Shown here: positions 26,068 to 37,144 of the stretch, one piece after another
Layout of the letters: each line of letters begins with the position of its first letter
Position numbering within the stretch: the first letter of the stretch is position 1
DNA from: Stutzerimonas decontaminans
Lineage (GTDB): Bacteria; Pseudomonadota; Gammaproteobacteria; Pseudomonadales; Pseudomonadaceae
Assembly (NCBI RefSeq): GCF_000661915.1
Contig: NZ_CP007509.1
Coordinates: 3,609,501 to 3,673,500, forward strand
Direction of reading: 5' to 3'
Length of the DNA stretch: 64,000 bases
The notes under the pieces: model-generated
What the model was told of the DNA's origin: nothing
Databases searched by the model: none
Seen by the model: only the letters and a program-made list of their open reading frames with translations
Made by a program: the position numbers and the translations under genes

Positions 26068-26494
26068 AAAGCTGCTTCGCCCGTTCGCAGAAGGCATCGA
26101 CCAAGGTGTTGGCTGCCTGGTTGAACAGCGGCCCGAGCGTAGCCTTGACCAGCGGCCCGGCGTAATCGAAGGTCAGGTCCAGGCTGATCTTGCAGGCCTT
26201 TTCACCCAGCGCCTTGAACTCCCAGATGCCATGTAGATGGCTAAATGGTCCTTCCTCAAGCGTCATCTCGATCCGCTTGCCGAACTCCAGCGCGTTACGC
26301 GTCATGAAGCGCTGACTCAACCCAGCCTTCGCCACCGTCATGCTGGCATGCATTTCGGTCTCGCTACTGGAAAGCACCTCGGTCGCAGAACACCAAGGCA
26401 GGAACTGCGGGTAGCTGGCTACATCATTGACCATGTCGAACAGCGCCTGCGCGGGATACGGCAGCAGCGCGGAACGTTGAATGTGCGTCGTCAT
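26060..26494 (-). CDS. ratA: RatA-type START-domain protein
   Basis: RatA/PasT proteins are coenzyme-Q-binding-like START-domain proteins; in E. coli the homologue has been described as a 70S-association inhibitor and as a respiration-related factor. The 144-residue product has the canonical start MTTHIQRSALLPYPAQALFD, then MVNDVASYPQFLPWCSATEV, and GPLFNQAANTLVDAFCERAK near the end. It is cotranscribed with rnfH. smpB lies divergent on the other side, which is the common smpB-ratA-rnfH arrangement. Confidence 0.93.
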   Translation of the reverse strand: MTTHIQRSALLPYPAQALFDMVNDVASYPQFLPWCSATEVLSSSETEMHASMTVAKAGLSQRFMTRNALEFGKRIEMTLEEGPFSHLHGIWEFKALGEKACKISLDLTFDYAGPLVKATLGPLFNQAANTLVDAFCERAKQLYG

Positions 26495-26686
26495 GCGGAC
26501 CTTCTACGTCGTCATTTCATTGCGCGCCACCCGAACGTTGGCGCAGCCAGCCCGCAACCGCGTTCCGGACGATGCCGGGAAATCGCTCAGCGCAAAGCGG
26601 GACACATTGTCGGGGATTAACGGCTGCCCCTCAAGTTTCTGCCGCCAGCCCTCTTGCAGGCTGTCGCCAGCCGCAGCGGGACTCCC

Positions 26687-26692
26687 TATAAT
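26687..26692 (+). promoter_or_regulatory. -10 element abutting the smpB start
   Basis: A perfect TATAAT ends 9 bases before the smpB ATG (26702). No Shine-Dalgarno sequence lies between, so transcription from this site would give a nearly leaderless mRNA. No good -35 is visible at 17 bases. Confidence 0.5.
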
Positions 26693-26701
26693 GCGGCCCC
26701 T

Positions 26702-27184
26702 ATGGCCAAACAGAAGAAACAGTCCCCCGGGACCATCGCGCTGAACAAGAAAGCGCTACACGATTACTTCATCGAACAGAAATTCGAGGCAGGCCTGGTC
26801 CTGGCCGGCTGGGAAGTGAAGAGCATGCGTGCTGGCAAGGCTCAGCTGGTGGACAGCTACGTCCTGCTAAAGGACGGTGAAGCCTGGTTGATGGGCGCGC
26901 ACATCACGCCGCTGACCAGCGCCAGCACCCACGTCATCGCTGACCCGACCCGCACCCGCAAGCTGCTGCTGAACAAGCGCGAGCTGGGCAAGCTGTTCGG
27001 TGCCGTGCAGCAGAAAGGTTACGCCTGCGTGGCGCTTTCGCTGTACTGGAAAAAGCACATGATCAAGTGCGAGATCGCCCTCGGCAAAGGCAAGAAGGAG
27101 TACGACAAGCGTCACACCGAGAAGGAACGTGATTCCGATCGGGAGATTCAGCGCGCCATGCGTACCAAGGGCAAGGACGACTGA
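26702..27184 (+). CDS. smpB: SsrA-binding protein SmpB
   Basis: SmpB binds tmRNA and delivers it to stalled ribosomes for trans-translation. The start [20 protein letters not shown] at 26702 is family-typical; an upstream TTG frame would add 16 unrelated residues. The 160-residue protein has the oligonucleotide-binding core ([40 protein letters not shown]) and the basic C-terminal tail ([20 protein letters not shown]) that enters the decoding centre. Its RNA partner ssrA is about 9.5 kb downstream in the same window. Confidence 0.98.
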   Translation: MAKQKKQSPGTIALNKKALHDYFIEQKFEAGLVLAGWEVKSMRAGKAQLVDSYVLLKDGEAWLMGAHITPLTSASTHVIADPTRTRKLLLNKRELGKLFGAVQQKGYACVALSLYWKKHMIKCEIALGKGKKEYDKRHTEKERDSDREIQRAMRTKGKDD

Positions 27185-27255
27185 GCCACGCTCAGCGCTT
27201 GGCCTGATCAGCCCAAGCAGTGATACCGAGCCGGCAGCCAATGCCGGCCCCGCCC

Positions 27256-28041
27256 TCAACCTTCCTTCTGCATCCTTTCACCCTGCCGACGCTGCGCGCG
27301 CGCCAGACGCTGAGCCTCCTGCTGACCTTCAGCCAGCACTTCCTGCACGTAATTGATATGCCGATGAATGACCTCCCGCGCCTCGGTCGCTCGCCTGGCC
27401 ATGATCGCCTCGTACAACTCGCGATGCTGGCTCATCAGCATGTCCCGCGTTTCGTCACGCAGGGCGTACATGCCGCCGATATTGGTCACCACGTTGCGCT
27501 TGAGCAGGTCGAACAGGCCACGGATGGTATGCAGCAGCACCGCGTTGTGGCTGGCTTCGGCAATGGCGAGATGGAACTGGGCATCGGCTGCGCCCTCTTC
27601 CGCCCGGGAGACCTTGCCTTCCCGGGCGTAGCAGTCCTGCAATGCGGAAAAGGCTTCGGTGAGCCGCTTCCGATCCACCTCGGTCGCACGCAGCGCTGCG
27701 TAGTAGGCGCAGCTGCCCTCGAGCGTGTGGCGAAACTCCAATAAGTCGCGCTGCGCATCGCTGTTGTTTTCCAGCAAGTGCAGCAACGGATCGCTGAACG
27801 TCGAGCCCAGCGACTCGGCGACGAACGTGCCTCCACCATGCCGACTGACCAGCAAGCCCTTGGCCGCGAGCTTCTGAATCGCTTCACGCAACGAAGGCCG
27901 CGAAACCCCAAAGCTTTCAGCCAGGGCGCGCTCGGCAGGGAGACGTTCACCCGCTTTGAGCGTGCCCTCGAGAATCATGGTTTCCAGCTGCGCGACGATG
28001 TCGTCCGCCAGCCGCCGCTGCCGCACCATCCCCACATCCAT
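27256..28041 (-). CDS. lldR: FadR-subfamily GntR regulator of lactate use, LldR-like
   Basis: LldR-type regulators repress lactate catabolic genes and release DNA when lactate is bound. The 261-residue protein has an N-terminal winged helix (GERLPAERALAESFGVSRPS, then LREAIQKLAAKGLLVSRHGG) and a C-terminal all-helical FCD ligand domain with metal-binding His residues (DAQFHLAIAEASHN, HRELYEAIMARR, HINYVQEVL). It is divergent from lldP, and two perfect TGGTCTTACCA sites lie in the shared 267-base gap. Context and family make lactate the likely signal; this is inference. Confidence 0.9.
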   Translation of the reverse strand: MDVGMVRQRRLADDIVAQLETMILEGTLKAGERLPAERALAESFGVSRPSLREAIQKLAAKGLLVSRHGGGTFVAESLGSTFSDPLLHLLENNSDAQRDLLEFRHTLEGSCAYYAALRATEVDRKRLTEAFSALQDCYAREGKVSRAEEGAADAQFHLAIAEASHNAVLLHTIRGLFDLLKRNVVTNIGGMYALRDETRDMLMSQHRELYEAIMARRATEAREVIHRHINYVQEVLAEGQQEAQRLARAQRRQGERMQKEG

Positions 28042-28054
28042 ATCAGCCCCCGAA

Positions 28055-28065
28055 TGGTCTTACCA
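28055..28065. promoter_or_regulatory. LldR operator 1
   Basis: TGGTCTTACCA is an exact match to the FadR-family site TGGTNNNACCA. It lies 14 bases upstream of the lldR start, suited to autoregulation. Confidence 0.8.
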
Positions 28066-28187
28066 ATCGAGAAATGCTAGCCATGACCGTGCATCCGCAC
28101 AAGGGTGACTGTTGCGACCAAAGTCTATAGCTAGCTAATTGACGCCCCTATACGCAGCTCTTACGCTGGCCATTCCATCCTGTTAAT

Positions 28188-28198
28188 TGGTCTTACCA
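28188..28198. promoter_or_regulatory. LldR operator 2
   Basis: A second identical TGGTCTTACCA lies about 111 bases before the lldP ATG, with a half-site TGGTCT at 28208-28213 beside it. Spacing from operator 1 is 133 bases centre to centre, which would allow looping. Confidence 0.8.
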
Positions 28199-28308
28199 CT
28201 TTACAGGTGGTCTAAAAATAAGAGGACTCAGCATGAGATCTGCGCACAACAACAACTCCACGGTCCGCTCAGGGCCCCATCTGAACCGAACCGCAGGGGA
28301 AGCCTGAC

Positions 28309-30003
28309 ATGTCCAACGGACTGCTCGCACTTTTCGCCTTCACACCCATTCTGCTCGCGGCAATCATGCTGATCGGCCTGCGCTGGCCCGCCAGCCGCGC
28401 CATGCCGCTGGTCTTCCTGTTCACCGCAGCCATCGGGCTGTTCGTCTGGGACATGAGCGTCAATCGCATCATTGCCTCGACGCTGCAAGGCCTGGTGATC
28501 ACCCTGGGCCTGCTGTGGATCATCTTCGGCGCTATTCTGCTGCTGAACACCCTGAAGCATTCCGGCGGCATCACAGCCATTCGTGCCGGCTTCACCACCA
28601 TCAGCCCTGACCGCCGCATCCAGGCCATCATTATCGCCTGGCTGTTCGGCTGCTTCATCGAAGGTGCCTCCGGCTTCGGCACTCCGGCCGCCATCGCCGC
28701 ACCGCTGCTGGTAGCGGTCGGCTTCCCGGCGATGGCCGCAGTCCTGCTCGGCATGCTGGTGCAAAGTACGCCAGTGTCCTTCGGTGCGGTCGGTACGCCG
28801 ATCGTCGTTGGCATCAATAGCGGCCTGGATACCGCCACCATCGGCGCGCAACTGGTCGCGCAGGGTTCCAGCTGGAACGCCTACTTGCAGCAGATCACCA
28901 GCAGCGTGGCGATCACCCATGCCATCGTCGGCACCGTGATGCCGCTGATCATGGTGCTGATGCTGACCCGCTTCTTCGGCAAGGAGAAGAGCTGGAAAGC
29001 CGGCTTCGAGGTGCTGCCGTTCGCGATCTTCGCCGGCCTGGCATTCACCCTGCCCTACGCGGCCACCGGCATCTTCCTCGGCCCGGAATTCCCGTCGCTG
29101 CTGGGTGGCCTGGTTGGCCTGGCGATCGTCACCACTGCTGCCCGCTTCAAGTTCCTGACGCCGAAGACCACCTGGGACTTCGCCGACGCCAAGGAATGGC
29201 CGGCCGAGTGGCTGGGCACCATCGAAATGAAGCTGGACGAGATGGCTGCCCGCCCGATGAGCGCCTTCCGGGCCTGGCTGCCCTACGTGCTGGTCGGTGC
29301 GATCCTGGTGATCAGCCGGGTGTTCCCGCAGGTCACCGCTGCGCTGAAATCGGTATCCATCGCCTTTGCCAACATCCTCGGCGAAACCGGTATCAATGCG
29401 GGCATCGAGCCGCTGTACCTGCCGGGCGGCATCCTCGTCATGGTGGTGCTGATTACCTTCTTCCTGCATGGCATGCGCGTTTCCGAGCTCAAGGCGGCGG
29501 TGAAGGAATCCAGCGGCGTACTGCTCAGCGCTGGCTTCGTACTGCTGTTCACCGTGCCGATGGTGCGCATCCTGATCAACTCCGGCGTCAACGGTGCCGA
29601 GCTGGCCAGCATGCCGATCGTCATGGCGCGCTACGTCGCCGATAGCGTCGGCAGCATCTACCCGCTGCTGGCGCCAGCTGTCGGTGCACTGGGTGCGTTC
29701 CTCGCCGGCTCCAACACTGTCAGCAACATGATGTTCAGCCAGTTCCAGTTTGGCGTTGCCCAGTCGCTCGGCATTTCCGGAGCGATGGTAGTTGCCACCC
29801 AGGCCGTTGGCGCTGCAGCGGGCAACATGGTTGCGATCCACAACGTGGTGGCCGCATCCGCCACCGTCGGCCTGCTCGGTCGTGAAGGCTCCACGCTGCG
29901 CAAGACCATATGGCCTACGCTGTACTACGTGCTGTTCACGGGGGTGATCGGCCTGATCGCCATCTACGTGCTAGGCGTGACCGACCCGTTGGTCGGAGTG
30001 TAA
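28309..30003 (+). CDS. lldP: L-lactate permease LldP
   Basis: LldP is an inner-membrane proton symporter for lactate (and glycolate). The 564-residue protein has about 12-14 membrane helices throughout, starts with a typical helix ([20 protein letters not shown]), and contains family motifs [19 protein letters not shown] and [16 protein letters not shown]. Length matches E. coli LldP. It heads the rightward lactate unit under LldR control. A strong hairpin and a small repeat separate it from lutA, so the downstream genes may be only partly cotranscribed. Confidence 0.96.
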   Translation: MSNGLLALFAFTPILLAAIMLIGLRWPASRAMPLVFLFTAAIGLFVWDMSVNRIIASTLQGLVITLGLLWIIFGAILLLNTLKHSGGITAIRAGFTTISPDRRIQAIIIAWLFGCFIEGASGFGTPAAIAAPLLVAVGFPAMAAVLLGMLVQSTPVSFGAVGTPIVVGINSGLDTATIGAQLVAQGSSWNAYLQQITSSVAITHAIVGTVMPLIMVLMLTRFFGKEKSWKAGFEVLPFAIFAGLAFTLPYAATGIFLGPEFPSLLGGLVGLAIVTTAARFKFLTPKTTWDFADAKEWPAEWLGTIEMKLDEMAARPMSAFRAWLPYVLVGAILVISRVFPQVTAALKSVSIAFANILGETGINAGIEPLYLPGGILVMVVLITFFLHGMRVSELKAAVKESSGVLLSAGFVLLFTVPMVRILINSGVNGAELASMPIVMARYVADSVGSIYPLLAPAVGALGAFLAGSNTVSNMMFSQFQFGVAQSLGISGAMVVATQAVGAAAGNMVAIHNVVAASATVGLLGREGSTLRKTIWPTLYYVLFTGVIGLIAIYVLGVTDPLVGV

Positions 30004-30014
30004 GAAACAGGAAT

Positions 30015-30036
30015 CGTGCCCCCGCTTGGGGGCACG
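30015..30036 (+). terminator. Hairpin after lldP
   Basis: CGTGCCCCC-GCTT-GGGGGCACG is a perfect 9-bp stem 12 bases past the lldP stop. The T-run is weak (GTTGC), so it may attenuate or stabilise rather than end the transcript. Confidence 0.6.
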
Positions 30037-30061
30037 GTTGCATTCCAGAAACCGCACCTGA

Positions 30062-30216
30062 CAGGCGCATTGAAAAACGTAGGCGAGGCAGGCAAGACGA
30101 GGCAAAAGTAGCCGAAGAAAGGACTGGGCTCGCATACGAGTTTAGGTTCCTAAATGAGCATTCTGAGGCTGCTTTTAACGACGTATTGCCAACGCAGATA
30201 GTTTTTCAAGAGCCTG
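30062..30216. repeat. 155-bp MITE-like element with inverted ends
   Basis: The left end CAGGCGCATTGAAAAACGTA and the right end (reverse complement CAGGCTCTTGAAAAACTATC) form imperfect terminal inverted repeats around a non-coding interior. The interior has no usable frame. It looks like a small non-autonomous repeat inserted between lldP and lutA; I did not see a second copy in this window. Confidence 0.6.
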
Positions 30217-30252
30217 TTTGCGGATAACCGGGCTAACCCGGAGACCAAGCCG

Positions 30253-31074
30253 ATGAGCGAACTCTTCTACGATGCTGCGCCGAACGCTACCCGCGTCGCG
30301 CCGCCGCTGCCAAAGCCGCGCGAATACCCCGCCAAGCCGAGCCAGGTTTATCTGTTCGGCACCTGCGTGGTCGACCTGTTCTATCCTGAGGCTGGCCTGG
30401 ATGCCATCCGCCTGCTGGAACGCGAAGGATTGACCGTGCACTACCCGCAGGGCCAGACCTGCTGCGGTCAGCCGGCCTACACCAGCGGCTACACCGACGA
30501 GGCCCGCAACGTCGCACGGGCGCAACTGGACCTGTTCGCCAACGACTGGCCAGTGGTGGTGCCGTCCGGCTCCTGCGCCGGCATGCTGCGCCACCATTAT
30601 CTGGACCTGTTCAAGGACGAACCGGCCACGCTGAAGAAGGCGCAGGCCTTGGCCGAGCGCACCTTCGAGCTGGCCGAGTTCCTGCTCAATGTCTGCAAGG
30701 TCGAATTCAAGGACGCCGGCACGCCGACCAAGGTTGCCCTGCATACCTCCTGCTCGGCCCGCCGCGAAATGAACACCCACCTGCACGGCCGTGCCCTGCT
30801 TGCCCAGCTGGGCCAGGTCGAGCGCGTCGAGCATGATCACGAAAGCGAATGCTGCGGATTCGGCGGCACCTTCAGCGTGCGCATGCCCGATATCTCCGGC
30901 GCCATGGTGCTGGACAAGACCCGCGCACTGAAGGAATCCGGCGCGCATCAGGTGATCAGCGCCGACTGCGGCTGCCTGATGAACATCAATGGTTCGCTGG
31001 AAAAGCAGCGTGAAGCCCTGCGCGGCCAGCATCTGGCGAGCTTCCTCTGGCAACGCACCGGAGGTGCCCGATGA
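30253..31074 (+). CDS. lutA: L-lactate dehydrogenase complex protein LutA (LldE)
   Basis: LutA is the cysteine-rich CCG-domain subunit of the LutABC iron-sulfur enzyme that oxidises L-lactate to pyruvate. The 273-residue product has two CCG motifs (TCCGQPAYTSGYTDEA and CCGFGGTFSVRMPDIS), plus GSCAGMLRHHY and SADCGCLMNINGS. It starts 249 bases after lldP and overlaps lutB by 4 bases. In P. aeruginosa the equivalent position is held by the flavin enzyme LldD; here the Lut-type system replaces it. Confidence 0.95.
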   Translation: MSELFYDAAPNATRVAPPLPKPREYPAKPSQVYLFGTCVVDLFYPEAGLDAIRLLEREGLTVHYPQGQTCCGQPAYTSGYTDEARNVARAQLDLFANDWPVVVPSGSCAGMLRHHYLDLFKDEPATLKKAQALAERTFELAEFLLNVCKVEFKDAGTPTKVALHTSCSARREMNTHLHGRALLAQLGQVERVEHDHESECCGFGGTFSVRMPDISGAMVLDKTRALKESGAHQVISADCGCLMNINGSLEKQREALRGQHLASFLWQRTGGAR

Positions 31075-32531
31075 ACGCCGAACAGCGTATTCCCGCGATA
31101 CAGATCGAGAACGCCGGTGACCCGGATTTCCGCGCCCGCGCCCGCAAGTCCCTGAAGGACGACCAGCTGCGGCGCAACTTCCGCACCGCCATGGACTCGC
31201 TGATGACCAAGCGCGCAGTGGCCTTCAGCGATGCCGACGAACGCGAGCGGCTGCGCGAGATGGGCAACCGTATCCGCGCCCGTGCACTGTCCAAGCTGCC
31301 CGAACTGCTCGAGCGACTGGAAACCAACCTGACCCGCAATGGTGTGAACGTGCACTGGGCGGAGACGGTTGAAGAGGCGAACAACATCGTCCTCGAGATC
31401 GCCCGCGCTCATGAGGCGCGCCAAGTGATCAAGGGCAAATCGATGGTCAGCGAAGAGATGGAGATGAACCATTTCCTCGAAGGCCATGGCATCGAATGCC
31501 TGGAATCGGACATGGGCGAGTACATCGTCCAGCTCGACCACGAGAAGCCTTCACATATCATCATGCCGGCAATCCACAAGAACGCCGGCCAGGTCGCGTC
31601 CCTGTTCCACGAGAAACTCGGCGTGGAGTACACCAAGGACGTCGACCAACTCATTCAGATCGGCCGCCGCACCCTGCGCCAGAAGTTCTTCGAGGCCGAT
31701 ATCGGCGTCTCCGGCGTGAACTTCGCGGTGGCTGAGACCGGCACCCTGTTGCTCGTGGAAAACGAGGGCAACGGGCGCATGTCCACCGGCGTGCCGCCGG
31801 TACATATCGCTGTCACCGGCATCGAGAAGGTGGTCGAGAACCTGCGTGACGTGGTCCCGCTGCTCTCGCTGCTGACCCGCTCGGCACTGGGCCAGCCGAT
31901 CACCACCTACGTCAACATGATCTCCAGCCCGCGCAAGGCCGACGAGCTCGACGGCCCGCAGGAAGTGCATTTGATCCTGCTGGACAACGGCCGCAGCCAG
32001 GCTTTCGCCGACAGCGAGCTGCGCCAGACGCTGAACTGCATCCGCTGCGGCGCCTGCATGAACCATTGCCCGGTGTACACCCGCGTCGGCGGCCACACCT
32101 ACGGCGAGGTCTATCCCGGACCGATCGGTAAGATCATCACGCCGCACATGGTCGGCCTGGACAAGGTGCCGGATCACCCCAGCGCCTCGTCGCTGTGCGG
32201 CGCCTGCGGCGAAGTCTGCCCGGTGAAGATCCCGATCCCGTCCATCCTGCGCCGCCTGCGTGAGGAGAACATCAAGGCACCGGACGATCCGCACAAGGTC
32301 ATGCGCGGCCAGGGCAGCAAATACTCGAAGAAAGAACGACTGATGTGGGCCGGCTGGCGCCTGCTCAACACCAGCCCGGCGCTGTACCGCGTGTTCGGCT
32401 TCTTCGCCACTCGCCTGCGCGGCCTGACGCCATCGAACATCGGCCCCTGGACGCAGAACCACAGCGCACCGAAACCTGCCGCCCGCTCGCTTCACGAGCT
32501 GGCCCGCGAGCACCTGGAGGGCAAGCGATGA
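31071..32531 (+). CDS. lutB: L-lactate dehydrogenase complex protein LutB (LldF)
   Basis: LutB carries the electron-transfer clusters of the LutABC enzyme. The 486-residue protein has an N-terminal LUD domain (VIKGKSMVSEEMEMNHFLEG, GVNFAVAETGTLLLVENEGN) and two 4Fe-4S binding motifs, CIRCGACMNHCPVYTRVGG and CGACGEVCPVKIPIP. A C-terminal LutB-type tail follows. It overlaps lutA and lutC by 4 bases each (ATGA), indicating tight coupling. Confidence 0.96.
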   Translation: MNAEQRIPAIQIENAGDPDFRARARKSLKDDQLRRNFRTAMDSLMTKRAVAFSDADERERLREMGNRIRARALSKLPELLERLETNLTRNGVNVHWAETVEEANNIVLEIARAHEARQVIKGKSMVSEEMEMNHFLEGHGIECLESDMGEYIVQLDHEKPSHIIMPAIHKNAGQVASLFHEKLGVEYTKDVDQLIQIGRRTLRQKFFEADIGVSGVNFAVAETGTLLLVENEGNGRMSTGVPPVHIAVTGIEKVVENLRDVVPLLSLLTRSALGQPITTYVNMISSPRKADELDGPQEVHLILLDNGRSQAFADSELRQTLNCIRCGACMNHCPVYTRVGGHTYGEVYPGPIGKIITPHMVGLDKVPDHPSASSLCGACGEVCPVKIPIPSILRRLREENIKAPDDPHKVMRGQGSKYSKKERLMWAGWRLLNTSPALYRVFGFFATRLRGLTPSNIGPWTQNHSAPKPAARSLHELAREHLEGKR

Positions 32532-33195
32532 GCGCCAAGGCCAATATCCTCGCCAAGCTGAAGAAGAGCCTGGAGGGCACCACGCCTATCGTCGATGACT
32601 ACGACGTATCGCTGGTCACCCAACCCTGGAGCTACGCGCCCGAGCAGCGCATCGCCCGCTTGCGCCAGCTGATGGAAGCGGTGCACACCGAGATCCACCT
32701 GACCACGGACGCCGGTTGGCCCGCCCTCCTCGAACAGCTGCTGCATGATCGTCAACTGCCGAGCCTGCTGATCGCCCCGACCACGCCGTACGGCCAGCGC
32801 TTCACCGCGCATTGCGCTGGCCGTGAAGGCCTGCCGACGCTGAAGGCCTACGACCGCCCGGTCGAGGACTGGAAGGACGAGCTGTTCAACGACACCCCGG
32901 CGAGCCTCACCGGCACCCTCGGCGCCATCGCCTCCACCGGCAGCCTGATCATGTGGCCGACCCGCGAGGAGCCGCGCCTGATGAGCCTGGTGCCGCCGGT
33001 GCACTTCGCCATCCTCAAGGCCAGTGAGATCCACGACAACTTCTACGAGATCCAGCAGAAGTTCCAGTGGGCCGCCGGCATGCCGACCAATGCGCTGCTG
33101 GTCTCCGGCCCGTCGAAAACCGCCGACATCGAGCAGGTGCTGGCCTACGGCGCCCACGGGCCGAAGGATCTGATCCTGCTGATCCTGGAGGACGC

Positions 33196-33199
<4 letters not shown>
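32528..33199 (+). CDS. lutC: L-lactate dehydrogenase complex protein LutC (LldG)
   Basis: LutC is the LUD-domain third subunit of the L-lactate-oxidising complex. The ATG at 32528 overlaps the lutB stop; the longer upstream frame reads through lutB and is not credible. The 223-residue product starts MSAKANILAKLKKSLEGTTP and has GTLGAIASTGSLIMWPTREE and VSGPSKTADIEQVLAYGAHG, the family's substrate/cofactor-site motifs. It overlaps the next gene by 4 bases. Confidence 0.95.
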
Positions 33200-36048
<2,849 letters not shown>

Positions 36049-36058
36049 CACAGGCGTT

Positions 36059-36095
36059 ACGGCCCTGCTCAGCGGAGCGGGGCCGTTTCGTTTGT
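36059..36095 (+). terminator. Terminator after dld
   Basis: ACGGCCCTGCTC-AGCG-GAGCGGGGCCGT forms a near-perfect stem followed by TTCGTTTGTG. It ends the lut-dld operon. Confidence 0.75.
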
Positions 36096-36229
36096 GTCGC
36101 TTCGATGAACGCTCACGCGCAATCGCAGTCGGAATTTTAGAGCCCCTGACGGGTTCGATTCGACTCGGCGCCGCCGTTTCAGCAGTTCTCTGGCAGGCCC
36201 GGGAAGTCCACAAGACTGGAGGACCCACA

Positions 36230-36535
36230 ATGAAAGTTCATGCACTGCTCGCGTCCGCGGTACTGCTCGCCAGCCCCGCCGTCTTCGCACAGAACGATCT
36301 GTGCCAGACCAATTTGCAGGAAATCGACGACAACATGGCCACCAACACCGCCACCTTGGGTGAGCCGGCCAAGAGCAAGGTCGAGGAGTACGTCCAGCAG
36401 GCCCGCCAGGCTCAGCAGTCCGGCGATACCGAAGCCTGCATCGCCCACTCCACCAAAGCGCTGCAAGAGTTGAAAGGCCCGGGTAGCTCCGGCAGTGGCG
36501 GCACCGCCGGTTCCGGCTCTGGCGGCGGCAACTGA
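36230..36535 (+). CDS. Small secreted protein, unknown function
   Basis: The 101-residue product starts MKVHALLASAVLLASPAVFA with predicted cleavage after Ala20, placing it in the periplasm. The mature part has only two cysteines (DLCQTN and EACIAH), likely a disulfide, a helical middle (KSKVEEYVQQARQAQQSGDT), and a C-terminal Gly/Ser tail. I do not recognise a named family. It stands alone between the dld terminator and ssrA and is followed by a GC hairpin at about 36,543-36,572. Confidence 0.75.
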   Translation: MKVHALLASAVLLASPAVFAQNDLCQTNLQEIDDNMATNTATLGEPAKSKVEEYVQQARQAQQSGDTEACIAHSTKALQELKGPGSSGSGGTAGSGSGGGN

Positions 36536-36612
36536 GCCAAGGCGGTGGGATCGTGTAAACGATCCTGCCGCAGCGAGCTGTACGCTTTTTAACCAGCATG
36601 ATTAAAAAGTGA

Positions 36613-36641
36613 TCGACACACCGTAAAGATCGCCGTACACT
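36613..36641 (+). promoter_or_regulatory. Putative ssrA promoter
   Basis: TCGACA (36613-36618) and TACACT (36636-36641) are 17 bases apart and 26 bases before the mature tmRNA 5' end, leaving room for a short 5' leader removed by RNase P. Confidence 0.6.
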
Positions 36642-36667
36642 CGCGCCCAGCACCACAAGCGTCACCA

Positions 36668-37046
36668 GGGGCCGATTAGGATTCGACGCCGGTAACAAAA
36701 CTTGAGGGGCATGCCGAGTTGGTAACAGAACTCGTAAATAAACTGTTGCAAACTTATAGTTGCCAACGACGACAACTACGAAGGGTACGCGCTAGCCGCC
36801 TAACCTTCATCTGGTAGCTTCGGCTCCAGCGGTCACTAGGGGATGCCTGTAAACCCGAAATGACTGTCAGACAGAACAGGATCGCCGCCAAGTTCGCTGT
36901 AGACGTAACGGCTAAAACTCATACAGCTCGCTCCAAGCACCCTGCCAATCGGGCGGCGCGGAGTTAACTCAGTAGATCTGGCTAAGCATGTAGAACCGAT
37001 AGCGGAGAGCTGGCGGACGGGGGTTCAAATCCCCCCGGCTCCACCA
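36668..37046 (+). ncRNA. ssrA: tmRNA (SsrA)
   Basis: tmRNA rescues stalled ribosomes and tags the products for proteolysis. The 379-base gene starts GGGGCCGATTAGGATTCGAC and ends with a tRNA-like TTCAAATC loop and encoded CCACCA; the 5' and 3' ends pair over 7 bp. The tag frame runs from GCC at 36762 to TAA at 36801-36803 and encodes ANDDNYEGYALAA, ending in the proteolysis signal ALAA. The tag is three residues longer than the P. aeruginosa one. The 3' end is the junction with the genomic island to the right. Confidence 0.97.
37022..37046 (+). other. Likely island attachment site at the ssrA 3' end
   Basis: An integrase gene starts about 100 bases after the tmRNA CCA end, the usual sign of integration into ssrA. 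The duplicated att copy at the far end is not in this window, so the core length cannot be defined. This is inference from context. Confidence 0.55.
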
Positions 37047-37144
37047 TTTCAACACTGAAACCCGTCTAGAACGCGGGTTTCAGACCAGATTTGATGGCAT
37101 TGGATTACTCACAGTCCGTCTGTGAATCCAAAAGGTATGCCATC

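Noticed and set aside
28228..29841. Long leftward open frame opposite lldP (537 codons)
   Set aside because: Its Gln/His/Asp-rich composition is typical of antisense shadow of a hydrophobic gene. lldP itself is certain.
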